64,000 nt of DNA from Geodermatophilus telluris. Its GTDB lineage: Bacteria > Actinomycetota > Actinomycetes > Mycobacteriales > Geodermatophilaceae. Positions 9,933 to 18,360 of this stretch are shown here, in pieces. The translations under genes were made by a program, and so were the position numbers. Location: positions 62,001-126,000 of the forward strand of contig NZ_FMZF01000003.1 in NCBI RefSeq assembly GCF_900102745.1, read 5' to 3'. How positions within the stretch are numbered: position 1 is the first letter of the stretch; every line of letters begins with the position of its first letter. The notes beneath the pieces are model-generated. The model saw nothing but the letters and a program-made list of their open reading frames with translations, did no database searches and was not told the origin of the DNA.

Positions 9933-10673
9933 TCACTTGCGGCCGGGCGTCCAGTCCATGCCCCAGCCGTAGGTGCGGTCGAGGACGTCCTGGCCGCCGT
10001 GCACGTAGCGCACCTCGCGGTTCACGACGAGCTCCCCGCCGCGGTTCTCCAGCAGCGCGATGGCGCAGATCCGGGCGCGGGGGTCGTGCTCGTCGAGGCG
10101 CACCTCGATCTGCGGCCCGCTCGCGGGGTACATCGTCACGACGGCGTCGGCCTGGCCCCAGTTCGGCACGCCCTCATAGATGAGCGCGAACACCAGGATG
10201 CGGCGGATCAGCGCGGTGTGCTGCAGGTCGATGAGCAGGTTCTCGCCGCCGCTGACGGCCCCCGAGCGGTCGTCGCCGTCGAGCCACGCGACCGACCGGC
10301 CGTCGCCCAGCGAGTGCTGCCCGCGGAAGGCGTTGCCGAGCGCCTGGATGACGCCCTTGGACCCGTCGGCGTACTCGTAGAGGCAGCCGAGGTCCAGGTC
10401 GATCGCGCCGCCGCCGGCCGCCGAGGCCAGCCGCTTGAGGAAGCCGCCGCCCCCGCCGCCCGCGGGCCTGGAGTTCCAGTTGAGGTTGACCCTCAGCACG
10501 CCGGTGGTGCCGGCCGTCTTGGTGAGCGAGACCGACGGGGCCGCCTTGGTCAGCGACACCTTGCCCAGGTTGACGCCGCCACCCTGCGGCGGGGCCGGGG
10601 GCGGGGGCGCCTGCGGCGGCGGCTGCTGGGGCGGCGGTGCCGGGGACTTGGGGCGCTTCGTGTAGTCGACCAA
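9933..10673 (-). CDS. TerD-family protein with Pro-rich N-terminus
   Basis: A 246-residue TerD/CABP-type protein. Residues 1-30 are a Pro/Gln-rich tail; a GGVNLGKVSLTK strand opens the TerD fold, followed by a Gly-rich insert. The core IDLDLGCLYEYADGSKGVIQALG holds the acidic positions that bind calcium in TerD proteins. The C-terminal HGGQDVLDRTYGWGMDW is typical of the branch. The TTG start at 10673 is set by GAGGAGGG. It is separate from the terD at 23528-24109 and forms a unit with the hydroxy-acid oxidase gene. Confidence 0.9.
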   Translation of the reverse strand: MVDYTKRPKSPAPPPQQPPPQAPPPPAPPQGGGVNLGKVSLTKAAPSVSLTKTAGTTGVLRVNLNWNSRPAGGGGGGFLKRLASAAGGGAIDLDLGCLYEYADGSKGVIQALGNAFRGQHSLGDGRSVAWLDGDDRSGAVSGGENLLIDLQHTALIRRILVFALIYEGVPNWGQADAVVTMYPASGPQIEVRLDEHDPRARICAIALLENRGGELVVNREVRYVHGGQDVLDRTYGWGMDWTPGRK

Positions 10674-10693
10674 GGGGAGCCCTCCTCGCAGCT

Positions 10694-10710
10694 GACCCCG
10701 CGGCGGGGTC
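10694..10710 (-). terminator. Short GC hairpin between S9-like and terD-like genes
   Basis: A 7-bp perfect stem (GACCCCG/CGGGGTC) with a 3-nt loop and no U-tract. Weak terminator candidate or leader structure of the terD-like mRNA. Confidence 0.3.
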
Positions 10711-10745
10711 GCTGCACTCCGAGCTGCGGACGTGTCCCCCCGACC

Positions 10746-12443
10746 CTAGGGGGCGCCGCCGGCGGCGGGCAGCCAGCGGTCCCACCAGCGCAGCAGGTGC
10801 CCGAGCCGGGCCGCGCGGTCGCCGGGCCGGTCCCCCGGCAGGAGCAGCAGCTCGCTGGGCACACCGTGCCGCTGCAGCGCGGCGAACAGCCGCGGCCCCT
10901 CCCCCGGCGGGCAGTCCCGGTCGACCTCGGCGGCGACGACGAGCAGCGGCGTGCGCAGCGCGTCGAGGTCGCCGGGCAGGCTGCCGGCCGGGAGGTGCTC
11001 GACCACGGCGGCGGCCACCCGGCCGGCCCCGGCGAGCAGCCGCAGCGCGGTGCCGGCGGCGTCCCCGGCGGCCAGGACGCCGACCCGGTCGGCGTCGAGC
11101 GGGCGACCGGCCAGGGCCGCGTCGAGCAGGGCCGTCGCGGCGGGGACGTCGTCCGGGTCGCCCTGCACGACGGCGTACCCGGCCGACACCAGCGCCTGGA
11201 CGTCCTCGCGCAGGCACCACCCGCCGCCGGGCAGCACCAGCAGCACCGGGTGCGGCCCCGCGCCGGGGGGCACGGTGACCCGCCCGCCGGCCGGCGCGTC
11301 GAGGCCGCCCGCGCGGTGCAGCCGCCCGGTGGCGCCCAGCGCGCGCCCGAAGCCGGTGAGCAGCCGCCGCCGGCCGGGGGTGAGCGCCACCAGCTCCCCG
11401 GCCGACCGGTCGTGCGCGACGGTGGCGACGACGACCCCGCCGCCGGCCGCCACCCCGCGGACGGTGAACGGCCCCTCGACCAGCGTCTCGGCCGGCCCGC
11501 CGTCCAGCGGCACCCGCAGCAGCTCCACGGCGCCGTGCCGGGCGACGCCGAGCAGCGCCGCCCCTCCGGCCAGCACGGTCGCGGGCGTCTCGTCGGCGCG
11601 GGCGTCGGCCAGCAGCGGCTCGAGCGACCCGCCGGAGAGGGGCACGCGGCACAGCACCGGCCCCCCGGCGCCCCGGTCGAGACCGGCCGGGCCCAGGTCG
11701 GGGTGGGCGGTGGCGTAGAGGGTGCGGCCGTCCGGCGCGAAGGCGGGCAGCCGGCACTCGCCGCGGCCCCGGGTGACCCGCCGCGGCTCCCCGCCGGCGG
11801 CCGGGACGACGTAGACGTCGCGGACGAGGTCGCGCCCCGCGCGCGCGTGCCGGGCGGAGACGAAGGCCAGCGTGCCGCCGTCGGGCGACCACGCGACGTC
11901 GGCGTCGTCCCCGGTGCCGTCGGTCACCGCGCGCGGCGCGGGCAGGGGCACCGCGTCGTCGTCGGGGTCGCCGGGCAGGTCGACGACGAACACCCGCCGC
12001 GGCGGCCCCCCGTCCGGCCGCAGGGGCAGGCGGGTGAGCAGCCGCGGACCCGCGGCGTCCGGCGGCGGCACCCGGGCGGAGAAGGCCAGCCGGCGGGAGT
12101 CGGGTGACCAGACGGGGGCGCCCGCGCCGAGCGGCAGGTCCGTGAGCCGCCGGGGCGCGCCGCCGGCGGTGGGCAGCAGGTGCAGCTGCGCGGGCTCGCC
12201 GGGCCGCGCGGAGAGGTGGGCCAGCCACCGGCCGTCGGGCGAGAACGCGGGGGCGGAGTCGCGGGCGCCGGAGGTGAGCGGCCGGGCCGGCGCGGACCCG
12301 TCGGTGGGCACGGCCCACAGCTGGGCGCGGTACCCGTCGGCGTCGGGGTCGGGCCGCTCGACGGCGACCACGGCGATGCGCCCGTCCGGGGAGACGGCCG
12401 GCACGCCCGGGGTGCGCAGCAGGGCGAGGTCGGCGGGCCGCAT
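10746..12443 (-). CDS. S9 prolyl-oligopeptidase homologue, predicted pseudoenzyme
   Basis: A 565-residue protein with an N-terminal WD40-like propeller (repeated AFSPDGRW, VWSPDSRRLAFS, AWSPDGGTLAFVS; about residues 15-340) and a C-terminal alpha/beta-hydrolase domain. The active site is degraded. The usual GxSxG nucleophile loop reads GVLAAGDAAG, with no Ser. The usual His segment reads LLPGDRPGDRAARLG, with no His. The Asp loop (AEVDRDCPP) survives. It may bind rather than cleave peptides. A TACCCT box (12453-12458) lies 9 nt before ATG 12443. It sits between the AIM24 trio and terD. Confidence 0.85.
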   Translation of the reverse strand: MRPADLALLRTPGVPAVSPDGRIAVVAVERPDPDADGYRAQLWAVPTDGSAPARPLTSGARDSAPAFSPDGRWLAHLSARPGEPAQLHLLPTAGGAPRRLTDLPLGAGAPVWSPDSRRLAFSARVPPPDAAGPRLLTRLPLRPDGGPPRRVFVVDLPGDPDDDAVPLPAPRAVTDGTGDDADVAWSPDGGTLAFVSARHARAGRDLVRDVYVVPAAGGEPRRVTRGRGECRLPAFAPDGRTLYATAHPDLGPAGLDRGAGGPVLCRVPLSGGSLEPLLADARADETPATVLAGGAALLGVARHGAVELLRVPLDGGPAETLVEGPFTVRGVAAGGGVVVATVAHDRSAGELVALTPGRRRLLTGFGRALGATGRLHRAGGLDAPAGGRVTVPPGAGPHPVLLVLPGGGWCLREDVQALVSAGYAVVQGDPDDVPAATALLDAALAGRPLDADRVGVLAAGDAAGTALRLLAGAGRVAAAVVEHLPAGSLPGDLDALRTPLLVVAAEVDRDCPPGEGPRLFAALQRHGVPSELLLLPGDRPGDRAARLGHLLRWWDRWLPAAGGAP

Positions 12444-12473
12444 GGGCCCCCCAGGGTAGTGGAGCGGTGACTC

Positions 12474-12501
12474 CCCGCCCCGGGACGCGCGCCGGGGCGG
12501 G
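12474..12501 (-). terminator. GC hairpin after the AIM24 genes
   Basis: A 10-bp perfect stem (CCCGCCCCGG/CCGGGGCGGG) with an 8-nt loop, 22 bp past the last AIM24 stop. There is no U-run, as is common for actinobacterial terminators. Confidence 0.5.
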
Positions 12502-12522
12502 AGCCCGCTCAGTGCTGCTCGG

Positions 12523-13431
12523 TCAGTGCTGCTGTTGCTGCGCCCGCGCGACCAGCCGCTGGCCCAGCGACCCGGCCTGGGCGTTGGTCAGCAGCTGGGT
12601 CTGCGACTCCACCAGCCGCAGCACCGCCGGGTCCTCCCGGGCGACCTCGGAGGACTGCAGCAGGATCGTGCCGCTCCCGGTGAAGTCGTACTGCCGCTCC
12701 TCGCCCGAGGCCCGGCCCAGCGCGCCGGAGATCATCCCGCGGATGTTCTGCGTCATCCACTGCGCGTCGTGGTGCACCGACGGCGAGGGGCAGTCGGCCC
12801 ACCCCAGCAGCGCGTCGGGGTCGGCCCGGAACGGCGGCTCGACGAAGATCACCGGCCCGTTGGACGAGGCGATGAACTTCCCCGTGCCGATGAGCGTGAC
12901 GAAGCCCGGCACGATCGACTGCTTGAGCTCCAGCTGCGGGGAGAACGCGCAGAGGTTGTTCGCCTTGATCGTCAGGTTGCCGGCGTCGAGGTCGTAGGCG
13001 TTGAGGTCGAAGCCGCGGTCGCCGATGAGCACCTTGCCGCGCCCGGTGGCCACCACCCAGTCCTGCACGTAGACGGGGCTGGAGAAGCGGGCGGCCACCC
13101 ACGCCTGCACCGAGGTGTACTCGGTCACGGCCTCGAAGCGCACGTCGCCGTAGTAGGCGAGCATCGCGCCCTTGCTCATGAACCAGTCGCCGGCGAGCGA
13201 GACGCAGAAGACGTAGGGGTTGACGTTGTCGTCGTCCGGGAGGGTGTGCGGGTTGAGCGTCGTCCCGGTGGGGGCGGGCGGCGGCGGCCCGTAGCCGGGC
13301 GGGGGCTGGCCGTACCCGGGCTGCGGCGGCTGCCCGTAGCCGGGCGGGGGCTGGCCGTAGCCGGGCTGCGGCTGGCCGCCGTAGGGGCCGGGCTGCGGCT
13401 CGCCGTAGGGGGTGCCGGGCGGGTACGTCAT
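12523..13431 (-). CDS. AIM24-family protein with PQGY repeat tail
   Basis: A 302-residue AIM24 protein, related to the yeast mitochondrial Aim24 beta-barrel family. Residues 1-55 are low-complexity Pro/Gln/Gly/Tyr repeats (PGYGQPPPGYGQPP). The folded domain follows (GAMLAYYGDVRF, GKVLIGDRGFDLNAYDL, ending SGTILLQSSE). Third gene of an AIM24 triplet with 10-bp and 3-bp gaps. ATG 13431 has AGGA seven bases upstream. AIM24 genes often accompany terD in actinobacteria; the biochemical role is unknown, with membrane or envelope stress the leading idea. Confidence 0.88.
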   Translation of the reverse strand: MTYPPGTPYGEPQPGPYGGQPQPGYGQPPPGYGQPPQPGYGQPPPGYGPPPPAPTGTTLNPHTLPDDDNVNPYVFCVSLAGDWFMSKGAMLAYYGDVRFEAVTEYTSVQAWVAARFSSPVYVQDWVVATGRGKVLIGDRGFDLNAYDLDAGNLTIKANNLCAFSPQLELKQSIVPGFVTLIGTGKFIASSNGPVIFVEPPFRADPDALLGWADCPSPSVHHDAQWMTQNIRGMISGALGRASGEERQYDFTGSGTILLQSSEVAREDPAVLRLVESQTQLLTNAQAGSLGQRLVARAQQQQH

Positions 13432-13441
13432 GTCGCCGTCC

Positions 13442-14086
13442 TCAGAACTTCTGCTCGCTGGCCTGCACGTACACGGTGCCGTAGCCGCTGATCCGCAGCT
13501 GGAAGGCCTCACCGGAGCCGCGGCCCACCACGTCGCGGAGGCCCACCTTGGCGGCGAGGTCCACGGTGAGCTGGCCGACGTGCCCGACGTAGGCCTGCGG
13601 GTCGACGCCGACCTGGGTGCCGCTCAACTGCAGGGGGAAGGCGCCGCCGTGCGACAGCAGCGCCACCGACCCGCGGCCGTGCACGTTGGTGGTGAACAGC
13701 CCCTGCCCGGTCATGGCGCCGCCGATCGCCTGCTTGATGCCGCCCGAGCCGAGGAACTGGACGCTGGTCTGCAGGGCGGCGTCGTGCACCAGGAGCCGGT
13801 CGGCCTCGCACACCAGCGGCGCGCCGCCGTCGAGCTCGAGCACGGTGACGTGCAGGCCCTTGTAGCCGTAGAGCACCTCGCCCTGGCCCTCGGTGGCCAT
13901 CATCGGGTTGGACTCCCCCGACATCGCGGCGCCCACCATGCCGCCGATGCCGCGGCCCTGGCCGTGCACCGGGCGGAAGGTGACCTGCCCGGAGTAGCCG
14001 AGCATCGCGCCCCGCCGGGCGAGCACCGGTGACGCGGGGCCCACCCGCGCGCGCACGACCTTGCTGTTGACCTGCTCGAACGGCAC
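13442..14086 (-). CDS. AIM24-family protein
   Basis: A 214-residue AIM24 protein and the most canonical of the three: NSKVVRARVGPASPVLARRGAMLGYSG at the start, GEVLYGYKGLHVTVLELDG in the middle, and the end block GEAFQLRISGYGTVYVQASEQ. No signal peptide or membrane segment. Middle gene of the triplet, 3 bp after the preceding stop, so certainly co-transcribed. Confidence 0.9.
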   Translation of the reverse strand: MPFEQVNSKVVRARVGPASPVLARRGAMLGYSGQVTFRPVHGQGRGIGGMVGAAMSGESNPMMATEGQGEVLYGYKGLHVTVLELDGGAPLVCEADRLLVHDAALQTSVQFLGSGGIKQAIGGAMTGQGLFTTNVHGRGSVALLSHGGAFPLQLSGTQVGVDPQAYVGHVGQLTVDLAAKVGLRDVVGRGSGEAFQLRISGYGTVYVQASEQKF

Positions 14087-14089
14087 GGC

Positions 14090-14707
14090 TCAGCGCTCCG
14101 AGGACTGGACGAGCACCAGGCCGTGCCCGGTGAAGCGGAGGGAGAACGGCTCGCCGGAGCCCTCGCCCACGAGGGACTTCCAGGAGACGCCGCTGACCAG
14201 GTTCATCGAGAGCTGGCCGCGGGAGCCGACGTAGGCGTCGGGGTCGACGACGAGGTCCTGGCCGGGCGCGACCTCCAGCGCCATCACCGGGCCCTCGGAC
14301 ACCAGCGCCACCTGGCCGTGACCGGTGACGGTGGTGGTGGCCAGGCCCTGGCCGCTGGTGACGCCGCGCAGGCCGGCGAACTGGACGTCGAGGCGCAGCT
14401 GCTCGGTGTGCGCCAGGACGTGCTCGCTCTCCACGGTGAGCGTGTCACCGGCCAGGTCGACGACCAGCACGTCCATGGCGTCGCGGGCGAGGTACACCCG
14501 GCCGTGACCGGTGCAGTCCATCAGCGAGAGGCTCTCCCCGGCGACGGCGCGCTTGAGCGCCGCCCGCATGCCCCCGCCCCCGCCCATGCCGGCGTTCTTG
14601 AAGTCCACGGTGCCCTCGACGGCGACCATCGAGCCGCTGGCGGCCCGGATGCGGTCGCCCTGGAGGTCGGCGTGCAGGACGCGCTTGTGCGCGGTGAGCA
14701 GGGCCAC
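14090..14707 (-). CDS. AIM24-family protein
   Basis: A 205-residue AIM24 protein. It shares with the other two the segments GRVYLARDAMDVLVVDL, LRGVTSGQGLATTTVTGHG and PFSLRFTGHGLVLVQSSER. The start is GTG 14707, with GAGGAA four bases upstream; an in-frame ATG further upstream lacks a site. First gene of the triplet, so paralogy by tandem duplication is clear. The three products could form a hetero-oligomer; that is inference. Confidence 0.87.
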   Translation of the reverse strand: MALLTAHKRVLHADLQGDRIRAASGSMVAVEGTVDFKNAGMGGGGGMRAALKRAVAGESLSLMDCTGHGRVYLARDAMDVLVVDLAGDTLTVESEHVLAHTEQLRLDVQFAGLRGVTSGQGLATTTVTGHGQVALVSEGPVMALEVAPGQDLVVDPDAYVGSRGQLSMNLVSGVSWKSLVGEGSGEPFSLRFTGHGLVLVQSSER

Positions 14708-14800
14708 GGGTTCCTCTCGCGGACGGGTCGGGGGGACGGCGCGGGACCGTATCGGGACCCGCGGCGCGGCGGTAGCCCCCACGCCGTGGCCCGGACGGCA

Positions 14801-14831
14801 GCGGCCCCGGGGCGGGGTGCCCCGGGGCCGC
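14801..14831 (-). terminator. Strong GC hairpin downstream of the DUF475 gene
   Basis: A 12-bp perfect stem (GCGGCCCCGGGG/CCCCGGGGCCGC) with a 7-nt loop, 22 bp after the DUF475 stop. It separates that gene from the AIM24 operon. Confidence 0.6.
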
Positions 14832-14852
14832 GTCGTGCGGGAGGTGCGCCGG

Positions 14853-15965
14853 TCAGCGGCCGACGGTCACCTCGTCGCGCTCCCGCTCGGCGGCCGGCAC
14901 CTCGGCCCGCTCCCGCCGGGACTCCACGATGCTGCTGATGACCGCGGCGACGATGAACAGCAGGCCGGTCAGGCCGGTGACGTACTCGCTGATGTGGAAC
15001 CGCAGCTCGAGGATCATGATCGCGGCGAGGAAGCCGATGGCCCACATCGCGCCGTGCTCGAGGTAGCGGTACTCGTCGAGGGTGCCCTTGTCGACCATGT
15101 AGATGGTCAGCGACCGCACCCAGAAGGCGCCGATGCCCAGGCCCAGCGCGATGATGAAGATGTCGCTGCTGATCGCGAACGCGCCGATGACGCCGTCGAA
15201 GGAGAACGACGCGTCGAGCACCTCCAGGTACAGGAACGCCGCGGCGCCGGCCCCGGCCACCGCCTTGGTCGCCGTCCCGACGTCGCTGCGGGTCGTCGAG
15301 CCGCCGGTCGCGGTGACGTCGTCGGCGTCGTCGTCCTCCTCCGGCGCCTCCATGAGCTCGTTGAGCCCGCCGATGAGCAGGTAGGTGAACAGGCCGGCGA
15401 TGCCGGAGACCAGCACGGTGGAGTACTTGTCGTCGTCGGCGATCTGCGACCCGACGTAGATGACGGCCAGGGCGATGACGATCGCGAGGTAGGGCAGCTT
15501 GCCGGCCTTTGCCAGCGGCCGCTCCAGCCACGACAGCCAGTGGATCTCCCGGTCCTCGTCGAAGAGGAAGTTCAGGAAGATCATCAGCAGGAAGATGCCG
15601 CCGAAGGTGTAGATGGCCTCCGCGGCCGCCTCGACGTTCTCGCCGTAGGCCTGCTGGTCGGTGAGCGCCAGGTCCCACACCTCGGGGATCGACAGACCGG
15701 CGGTGACCGACACCAGCACGATCGGCAGCAGCAGCCGCATGCCGAACACGGCGATGAAGATGCCGACGTAGAGGAAGAGCTTGCGCCACAGCGGGCTCAT
15801 CCGGCGGAGCACCTTGGCGTTGACCACGGCGTTGTCGAACGACAGGCAGACCTCGAGCACGCCGAGGACGGCGACGGCCAGGAGGGCCGCCGGGCCGCCG
15901 AAGAACACGGCGGTGACGAGCGCGGCCACCGTCAGGAGGACGGAGAAGCCGAAGTAGCGGAGCAT
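14853..15965 (-). CDS. DUF475 (TerC-like) integral membrane protein
   Basis: A 370-residue multi-pass protein of the DUF475 branch of the TerC/LysE-like transporters. Two inverted repeats each carry the acidic membrane motif: EVCLSFDNAVVNA near residue 50 and VLDASFSFDGVIGAFAIS near 255. An acidic loop (PEEDDDADD) lies between the halves. It probably moves divalent metal ions. ATG 15965 is preferred over GTG 15983 because GGAGAGGAA sits 8 nt before it. An ECF-sigma-type promoter is visible upstream. Confidence 0.9.
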   Translation of the reverse strand: MLRYFGFSVLLTVAALVTAVFFGGPAALLAVAVLGVLEVCLSFDNAVVNAKVLRRMSPLWRKLFLYVGIFIAVFGMRLLLPIVLVSVTAGLSIPEVWDLALTDQQAYGENVEAAAEAIYTFGGIFLLMIFLNFLFDEDREIHWLSWLERPLAKAGKLPYLAIVIALAVIYVGSQIADDDKYSTVLVSGIAGLFTYLLIGGLNELMEAPEEDDDADDVTATGGSTTRSDVGTATKAVAGAGAAAFLYLEVLDASFSFDGVIGAFAISSDIFIIALGLGIGAFWVRSLTIYMVDKGTLDEYRYLEHGAMWAIGFLAAIMILELRFHISEYVTGLTGLLFIVAAVISSIVESRRERAEVPAAERERDEVTVGR

Positions 15966-16057
15966 CAGGGGGTTCCTCTCCACCGCCGGGAGGTCGGGCG
16001 GTGACGACTGGGGGGTCGACCGGGCCGGGGTCGGCCGGGAACCCGGGTCGGGGTGTC

Positions 16058-16083
16058 AACGCGACCCGGGGAGGCGGTGTTCC
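16058..16083 (-). promoter_or_regulatory. ECF (SigH/SigR-type) promoter candidate for DUF475
   Basis: On the minus strand GGAACA is followed after 17 bp by GTT, matching the published SigH/SigR consensus (GGAAT/C, N17-18, GTT). It is about 93 bp before ATG 15965. A 7-bp stem (CACCGCC/GGCGGTG) lies between it and the ribosome site. Confidence 0.4.
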
Positions 16084-16252
16084 CCGCTCCCCCGCGGGGG
16101 CGGGCACCGGGTCAGCGGCCGGGGCGCCTCCCGCCGTCCGCGCGGCCGGGCGCCGCACCGACGCGGGGCCGCCCGGCGTGGTATCCATCGGCCCCCGGGG
16201 CGTGGACGCCCCCGGCGGGCGGCGACGACGGCAGCGGCGACGGGAGGCGTGG

Positions 16253-17545
16253 ATGGCCGGGCTCGGTTCCGGTGCGGCTCCGCGCTGGTGGCGCCGCGAC
16301 GCGGACGCCGCCCGGCGCCGGGCCGCCGCGGCGCGCGAGGCGGCCGCCGCGGCCATGCTGGAGCTCGACGCCGCCCTCAGCGACCTGCCCGACGCGGTGG
16401 CCGTCGCCGAGGAGCGCGCGGAGGAGGCGGCCGCGGCGGGCGCGCGCGGAGGACGGGGCTCGCACTCCGCATCCGCCCCCGACTCGTTGACCCGTGACTG
16501 GCGGGACCTCTCCGCCCACGCCGACGCGGTCATTGGACACTATCTGCAGGCGCTTTCCAACCACGACGCGGACGCCGCGACGGAGTCGGGACCGGCCCGC
16601 CAGGCCACCGCCGAGCTCGGCCGGGCGGCCGACGCGCTGCGCGAGGTGCTCGCCCAGGTGGTGCGCTTCCGCGAGCAGTACGGCGCGGCGCTGACCGCCG
16701 CCTCGAGCGCCCGCGCCGGGGCGGCGCGCACGGTGTCCGCGGCCCGGGACGCCGTCGCCACCGCCGGGGCCGCGCTGGCGGAGGCGACCGTCGCCGGGCT
16801 GGCCGACCCCGCGCTGGACGCCGCCCTCGCCGAGGCCCGCACCGCGGCCGCGACGGCGGAGGCCGAGCTCGCCGCGCGCCACCCGGGTGCCGCCGGCGCC
16901 GCCGCCGAACGGGCGCGGCGCACCGCCGCCTCGGTCACCGAGCGGGCGCGGGCGCTGCCCGGCCGCGCCGCCGACGTGCGCCGCGGCGAGGCCTCGGTGC
17001 GCACCCGGCGGGAGGCGCTGGGCACCCGGCACGAGCGGCTGGCGCCGGTGATGAGCGAGCTGCGGCGGCGCTACCCGCTCTCGGCCTGGGCCGACGTCGA
17101 GCGGGCACCCCAGCGGGCGGCCGAGGCGCTGGCCGAGGTGGACGCCGCGCTCACCGGCCTGCACGCCGCGCTCACCGCGCCGGTGCTCGACGTCCCCGCC
17201 GCGGCCGCGCTGCTCGCCCGGGTGCGGGCGGCCGCCGGCCGGGTCGACGACGAGGTGCGTGCGGCCACCGGGCGCCTCGAGCAGCTGGACGCCGTGGCCG
17301 CGGACCCGCGGGCGCTGCTGGGCGACGTGCAGCGCGCGCTGGTCGACGCCCGCCGCTTCCTCGCCGGCCTGCCCGAGGAGCGGGCCCGCCGCTTCCGGCG
17401 CACCTTCGAGGAGCTGGCCCGCCGGCTGCCCCCGCTGGAGGAGGCGGCCCGGGCCGAGCGGCCCGACGTCGGCGCGGTGCTGCGCGAGGCGACCTCGATC
17501 GAGCGGGGGCTGGCCGGCCTGGTGCGCACCGCCCGGGCCGACTAG
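16253..17545 (+). CDS. Large Ala-rich coiled-coil protein, unknown
   Basis: A 430-residue, highly Ala/Arg/Glu-rich, almost wholly helical protein with no signal peptide or transmembrane segment. Heptad-like stretches run from residue 15 to the end and include an RRTFEELARRLPPLEEA segment. I recognise no family. GGGAGG five bases before ATG 16253 makes the start firm. It diverges from DUF475 across 287 bp and converges on the HAD gene, whose stop codon it overlaps (CTAG at 17542-17545). Location inside the Ter island suggests a structural partner, but that is inference. Confidence 0.8.
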   Translation: MAGLGSGAAPRWWRRDADAARRRAAAAREAAAAAMLELDAALSDLPDAVAVAEERAEEAAAAGARGGRGSHSASAPDSLTRDWRDLSAHADAVIGHYLQALSNHDADAATESGPARQATAELGRAADALREVLAQVVRFREQYGAALTAASSARAGAARTVSAARDAVATAGAALAEATVAGLADPALDAALAEARTAAATAEAELAARHPGAAGAAAERARRTAASVTERARALPGRAADVRRGEASVRTRREALGTRHERLAPVMSELRRRYPLSAWADVERAPQRAAEALAEVDAALTGLHAALTAPVLDVPAAAALLARVRAAAGRVDDEVRAATGRLEQLDAVAADPRALLGDVQRALVDARRFLAGLPEERARRFRRTFEELARRLPPLEEAARAERPDVGAVLREATSIERGLAGLVRTARAD

Positions 17546-18360
17546 GCCCGGGCGAGCAGCCAGCGGACGATCTCCTCGCCGGCCGCCGCGCCGGTGGCCG
17601 CGGTGACCGCCACCCGCGCGCCGGTCCAGCCCTGCTCGTGCAGCTCGCCGTGCGCGGGCCGCACGGCGGCGTCGGCGGCCAGCAGCATCGGCGCGTCGAG
17701 CAGGCTGTCACCGGCGCACAGCAGCCGCGGCGCGGGGCCGCCGGCGGTGAGCAGGCGCCGCAGCCGCAGCAGCCCCGCCGCCTTCGACAGCCCGGCCGGG
17801 ACGAGGTAGACCTTGCGGCCCTGCACCGACAGCGTCGCCCCGGCGGCGGACGCGGCGGCCGCGGTGCCGGCCAGCCAACCGGCCGGGATCGCGTCACGGG
17901 AGTGCGCCACGAGGTAGCAGAACAGCCCCTCGGCTGCGCGGACGGTGCGCACCCACGGCTCCCCGGCGACCGCCTCGAGCAGGCCGAGCAGCTCCGGCAG
18001 CGGCGCCGCGCGCGCGGCCACGCCGGCCGCCCAGTCGTCCCAGCCCGGGTCGCGGACGCCGTCGGCGAGCAGCACCCCGCCGTTGCCGCACAGCGCGTAC
18101 CGGGGCACCACGGGCAGCCGCACCCGCTCGTACTGGGCCACCGTGCGGGTGGTCACCGGGACCAGCAGCGCCCGTCCGGCCAGCTCGGCGAGCAGCGCCC
18201 ACGAGGCCGGGGTGGCGTGCGACAGGGGGGCGCCGTCGAGGTGCTCGACGACCTCGAGGCCCGCGGTGCCGCCGGCCGCGGCCGCGGAGTAGATGAGCGT
18301 GCGGTCGAGGTCGACGGCGGCCACGGTCGTGGGCACGGTCGCCGGCAGCACCGCCGTCAC
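17542..18360 (-). CDS. HAD-superfamily phosphatase of the Ter-linked module
   Basis: A 272-residue HAD hydrolase. The nucleophile motif DLDRT is at residues 17-21; TTRTVAQ gives motif II, K in GRKVYLVPAGLSKA motif III and CAGDSLLD motif IV. It resembles sucrose-phosphate-phosphatase-like (Cof-type) enzymes. The GTG start overlaps the stop of the StiP gene by 4 bp. In the Ter-linked biosynthetic operons described by Anantharaman, Iyer and Aravind (2012), a HAD enzyme is a regular member and presumably dephosphorylates the nucleoside-like product. Confidence 0.88.
   Translation of the reverse strand: MTAVLPATVPTTVAAVDLDRTLIYSAAAAGGTAGLEVVEHLDGAPLSHATPASWALLAELAGRALLVPVTTRTVAQYERVRLPVVPRYALCGNGGVLLADGVRDPGWDDWAAGVAARAAPLPELLGLLEAVAGEPWVRTVRAAEGLFCYLVAHSRDAIPAGWLAGTAAAASAAGATLSVQGRKVYLVPAGLSKAAGLLRLRRLLTAGGPAPRLLCAGDSLLDAPMLLAADAAVRPAHGELHEQGWTGARVAVTAATGAAAGEEIVRWLLARA

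Noticed and set aside
7253-10183. Long plus-strand open frame opposite the SDR, formamidase and oxidase genes
   Set aside because: The coding signal and family motifs are all on the minus strand; the translation is repetitive and unrecognised.
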